Below the pieces are notes generated by a model. The model made no database searches, was not told where the DNA came from, and saw nothing but the letters and a program-made list of their open reading frames with translations. This document shows positions 5,220 to 6,496 of a stretch of 6,496 nt of DNA, piece after piece. Made by a program: the position numbers and the translations under genes. Every line of letters starts with the position of its first letter. Position 1 is the first letter of the stretch. Source of the DNA: CALCCV01 sp964388665 (GTDB lineage: Bacteria; Bdellovibrionota; Bdellovibrionia; Bdellovibrionales; Bdellovibrionaceae); contig CAYMBJ010000134.1 in NCBI GenBank assembly GCA_964388665.1, positions 1-6,496 on the forward strand, in the 5' to 3' direction.

Positions 5220-6317
5220 TCAATTGTCAAATTCTGGCGGCCTGACACCACGACTCAACACATTCATAGTCCCAAAGCTTATCTTAGGTTTTGAGCCTGC
5301 GAAAACTCCTACAACCTCACCTAATTCGTTTACTATTGGGCCTCCACTCATTCCAACCTGTGCATCAGCAGAAAAAAAGAGCCAATTTTCCTTATTGCTT
5401 GAATCAAATACTGTTAATGAGATTCCAAGAAAATCAGACGTCTGCTGAAGGCCAACTGTTTGACCCGAGGTCCAGAACAGATCTTTGCCATTTGAGTTTC
5501 CAATCAATCCCCTGCTCATGTTCAATTCGGGGTCTGTTCTATTCGGCTGCAAAGGGCAACCCGTACACGATGAATAGCCGAGACGATAGACTTTTTCTCC
5601 GATGTTTTTTGATTTGGCAATTTCTAAAGGCATACCTAGTGGAACGGGTAGCTTTATAACAACGTAGTCTGAGTCCTCTCCATACCAACCACTGCCATTC
5701 GTCAATGCAAATGCTGAGGGCTTTCCAAATTTAATAATAGCCGGAGGCGTTAGATACGGATCAAATGCTAGCTTTCCATCCTTATCGAAAAGAAAGATCG
5801 GGATCCATTGAGGAGTTTTCAGTATTTCTAAAATTGTCTTACCTTGCATTGAGGCCTTCAGTTTAAGGTAGCGTTGAACAACATGAGCGTTAGTGATCAA
5901 GAAAGATCCATCCCCACCCGCCAAGAAGGCAGTTGCCCTTTCAAAAGTAAGCATAATCGGGCAGGCCTTTTCAATTTTGTCTCTTTTGCATCTTTCGATT
6001 TGCCTCAATATCGTAACTCTTTCGTGAGCGCTTAGCATTTCTTCATTCATTGAGGTCATCTTGCTTTCGAATACTTTGAACTCATCACTTTGTAGATCAA
6101 AAACTCTCAAATCACTCATCTGATCTTCTGAGACAATCTCCACTTTGAAAACGGAAGACGCTGACTTATGAAGAATGAAGGGGGTGGATGACTCATTTAT
6201 CGAGTTAAATCCGAGTATTGTAGGAGGAAAGCTAGTCTCTTGTGCATTAGCGACTAGGCTGTAAACGATCATGAAAAGAATATATGAAACGACCATACGG
6301 AAAACGCTCTTGTTCAT
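5220..6317 (-). CDS. Exported trypsin-like serine protease (365 aa)
   Basis: This is a chymotrypsin-fold (S1/Trypsin_2-like) endopeptidase, predicted to be periplasmic or secreted. ATG 6317 is chosen because GAGG (6324-6327) lies 6 bases upstream and the protein then starts with a signal peptide: MNKSVFR, a hydrophobic core VVSYILFMIVYSLV, and an ANA cleavage site before Q26. A longer in-frame start at 6401 would bury the signal. The triad is H145 in FLITNAHVV, D217 in EDSDYVVIKL (D215 is an alternative), and S324 in VGMSGGPIV. C251 and C254 (SSCTGCP) and C110/C119 may form disulphides. Residues 26-120 are an extra N-terminal region, rich in charged helix, before the catalytic domain; no PDZ or other C-terminal domain is present. 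The substrate is unknown. The gene is transcribed alone and faces the PLP decarboxylase gene. Confidence 0.92.
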   Translation of the reverse strand: MNKSVFRMVVSYILFMIVYSLVANAQETSFPPTILGFNSINESSTPFILHKSASSVFKVEIVSEDQMSDLRVFDLQSDEFKVFESKMTSMNEEMLSAHERVTILRQIERCKRDKIEKACPIMLTFERATAFLAGGDGSFLITNAHVVQRYLKLKASMQGKTILEILKTPQWIPIFLFDKDGKLAFDPYLTPPAIIKFGKPSAFALTNGSGWYGEDSDYVVIKLPVPLGMPLEIAKSKNIGEKVYRLGYSSCTGCPLQPNRTDPELNMSRGLIGNSNGKDLFWTSGQTVGLQQTSDFLGISLTVFDSSNKENWLFFSADAQVGMSGGPIVNELGEVVGVFAGSKPKISFGTMNVLSRGVRPPEFDN

Positions 6318-6368
6318 GTTAAACCTCGTTGACGCAGAAGATTCATGAACCGTGCCACGATTTAACAT

Positions 6369-6386
6369 CCCATCGCGCTCGATGGG
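6369..6386 (-). promoter_or_regulatory. Perfect 7-bp hairpin in the protease leader
   Basis: CCCATCG and CGATGGG form a perfect stem with a four-base loop about 52 bp upstream of the protease ATG. No U-run follows on the protease strand, so it is not an obvious terminator. It could be an operator or an mRNA leader structure. It lies in the 121-bp gap between the edge gene's stop and the protease start. Confidence 0.4.
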
Positions 6387-6430
6387 TCGCCCAAATTCCA
6401 CAACTCATTTTTGAAAATTCTCATCATTTT

Positions 6431-6464
6431 GTGTGGTCCTAAGTAAGCGAGAACTGAACCACAC
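6431..6464. repeat. Imperfect hairpin spanning the inner boundary of the right repeat arm
   Basis: GTGTGGT (6431-6437), just outside the inner end of the 52-bp repeat, is complementary to ACCACAC (6458-6464) inside it, with a 20-base spacer. The left arm carries the inner half but no partner, so this dyad exists only on the right. On the minus strand it would follow the edge gene's last codons and be followed by AAAATGATG, not a U-run, so a terminator role is unlikely. Confidence 0.35.
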
Positions 6465-6496
6465 TAAAAATATCTTGTGATCCTCCCGATGCGGTT
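6439..6496 (-). CDS. 3' end of a paralogue of the left-edge gene (partial, runs off right edge)
   Basis: On the minus strand the frame reads T, then ASGGSQDIFSVVQFSLT, and stops at TAG (6441-6439). The peptide equals that of the left-edge gene up to SLT. There the left copy adds KNL, whereas this one stops at once. Identity at DNA level ends at the third base of the shared Thr codon. The protease gene begins 121 bp downstream in the same direction. The family is not identifiable from 18 residues, and a second frame is open too. Confidence 0.45.
   Translation of the reverse strand, partial: TASGGSQDIFSVVQFSLT
6443..6494 (-). repeat. Right arm of the 52-bp perfect terminal inverted repeat
   Basis: The reverse complement of 6443-6494 is identical to 1-52. 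Two further bases (6495-6496) lie outside, where the left arm has no sequence to compare. Outward extent is therefore unknown. The inner boundary coincides with the end of the partial gene, three bases before its stop codon. Confidence 0.95.

Noticed and set aside
6318..6401. 28-residue upstream extension of the serine protease frame
   Set aside because: It would place a charged segment ahead of a clear signal peptide and includes the leader hairpin. ATG 6317 has a GAGG site at proper spacing.
1..6496. Composite or single transposon bounded by terminal inverted repeats
   Set aside because: No transposase or integrase lies between the arms. Divergence occurs inside coding sequence a few codons before one stop, unlike clean transposon ends. 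No target-site duplication can be seen because the window ends at the arms.

Overview
The window looks like bacterial chromosomal DNA of moderate GC (roughly mid-40s to 50 percent by eye). Signal-peptide proteins, a GNAT/CENP-V/Ada-type gene mix and the protein style suggest a Gram-negative, perhaps Bdellovibrio-like or other deltaproteobacterial lineage. That placement is inference only. I see no rRNA, tRNA, CRISPR array, phage module, integrase or complete transposase.

Layout. At the left edge the 3' end of an unidentified gene (1-65, +) overlaps by ATGA a small exported protein (62-457, +). An N-terminal remnant of a RimJ/RimL-like acetyltransferase (499-639, +) follows, cut off where it meets the 3' end of a leftward block. 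That block, read from 2610 down to 565, holds an unidentified 140-residue protein, a two-part GNAT acetyltransferase coupled to it by ATGA, a C-terminal fragment of a PilT/GspE-type ATPase, and a CENP-V/GFA-domain zinc protein. A 253-bp divergent intergenic region (2611-2863) separates it from a rightward two-gene operon: an AraC-HTH/O6-alkylguanine-DNA methyltransferase fusion (2864-3721) and a group II PLP-dependent decarboxylase (3711-5114), overlapping by 11 bp. Facing it is a leftward gene for an exported trypsin-like serine protease (5220-6317).

The outermost structure is the most unusual part. Positions 1-52 and 6443-6494 are a perfect 52-bp inverted repeat running to (or within 2 bp of) both window edges. 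In one frame both arms encode the same C-terminal peptide (ASGGSQDIFSVVQFSLT) and both stop within a few codons of where identity ends. The window therefore seems to lie between two inward-facing copies of one gene's 3' end. It could be a real inverted duplication (able to invert by homologous recombination), a multicopy gene family, or an assembly edge effect. The sequence cannot decide.

Functionally the firmest parts are the alkyl-transfer DNA repair/regulator plus PLP decarboxylase operon, and the secreted protease. The left third looks like a plastic region with at least two gene fragments (GNAT N-terminus, PilT-like C-terminus).
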